Source: an uncultured Ruminiclostridium sp. (GTDB lineage Bacteria; Bacillota; Clostridia; Oscillospirales; Ruminococcaceae). Taken from it: 64,000 nt of DNA. This document shows positions 63,984 to 64,000 of this stretch, in pieces (the first letter of the stretch is position 1; each line of letters begins with the position of its first letter). Made by a program: the position numbers and the translations under genes. Under the pieces are notes generated by a model. It saw only the letters and a list, made by a program, of their open reading frames with translations. It had not been told where the DNA came from and ran no database searches. The DNA lies in the NCBI GenBank assembly GCA_934454635.1, contig CAKSFR010000005.1, forward strand, positions 87,979 to 151,978, read 5' to 3'.

Positions 63984-64000
63984 TTTTCCCTCCGTTATCT

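Noticed and set aside
1..64000. CRISPR array, rRNA genes, intact insertion sequences, prophage
   Set aside because: I looked for regularly spaced direct repeats, rRNA core sequences, transposase or integrase motifs and phage structural genes, and saw none.

Overview
The window is a chromosomal segment of a spore-forming, Gram-positive anaerobe of the class Clostridia, most like the Ruminococcus/Oscillospiraceae group. The reasons are spoIIE and spoIIGA-sigE, hprK, the whiA/rapZ/murB cluster, paired GlgC and GlgD subunits, cohesin and dockerin modules, a class B sortase, ECF-type vitamin transport and AGGAGG-type ribosome binding sites. Most of it reads as ordinary core genome; the accessory signals sit mainly at 27.9-33.3, 36.1-36.8, 46.7-51.6 and 51.7-63.3 kb.

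Layout. 1-5.4 kb (minus): hprK, a PHP hydrolase, a ROK sugar kinase, murB, rapZ and whiA (whiA runs off the edge). 5.5-11.7 kb (plus): tRNA-Leu(UAA), a ComEA-like HhH protein, lon, the GTPase engB and a GH31 alpha-xylosidase with a possible cre site at its promoter. 11.7-12.0 kb: a GC-rich cloverleaf-like hairpin cluster. 12.1-18.7 kb (plus): tmk-like kinase, DUF2156 protein, DJ-1 protein, formyl-THF cyclo-ligase, MltG, U32 protein and rsmA in a tightly overlapping run. 18.8-21.1 kb: spoIIE. 21.2-26.2 kb: ABC transporter plus two-component system. 26.2-27.8 kb (minus): spoIIGA-sigE. The spoIIE and spoIIGA promoters share an unusual 21-bp spacer with Spo0A-box-like sequence over the -35 region.

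27.9-33.3 kb: small unknown genes, an 86-bp tandem repeat that carries a terminator hairpin, smpB, mtaB, and two tandem HPr-like genes that lack the catalytic His but keep the regulatory Ser. 33.4-38.2 kb (minus): an ECF sigma factor overlapping a 906-aa membrane protein, and a lipase. 38.3-42.8 kb (minus): glgB-glgC-glgD for glycogen synthesis. 43-51.5 kb: a VWA lipoprotein, small genes, a Ca2+/cation antiporter, an acetyltransferase gene broken by a stop codon, and an ABC exporter with three internal repeats.

51.7-60.8 kb (minus) is the most interesting region. A consensus promoter and a cobalamin riboswitch precede six genes: a small helical-repeat protein, a secreted 912-aa transcobalamin-like protein that ends in a dockerin, a membrane-anchored single cohesin, a lipoprotein with a second transcobalamin-like C-terminal domain, EcfT, and a fused ATPase-ATPase-S-component with an apparent CTG start. 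I read this as a surface-tethered corrinoid capture and uptake system in which cohesin and dockerin may hold the vitamin-binding protein at the membrane. Sequence alone does not prove cobalamin binding or the cohesin-dockerin pairing.

60.9-64.0 kb: a truncated BceB-like permease remnant, the third copy of a ~100-bp inverted-repeat element (other copies near 36.7 and 47.7 kb), a lipobox-bearing class B sortase, a second cloverleaf-like hairpin cluster, and hisI-hisE.
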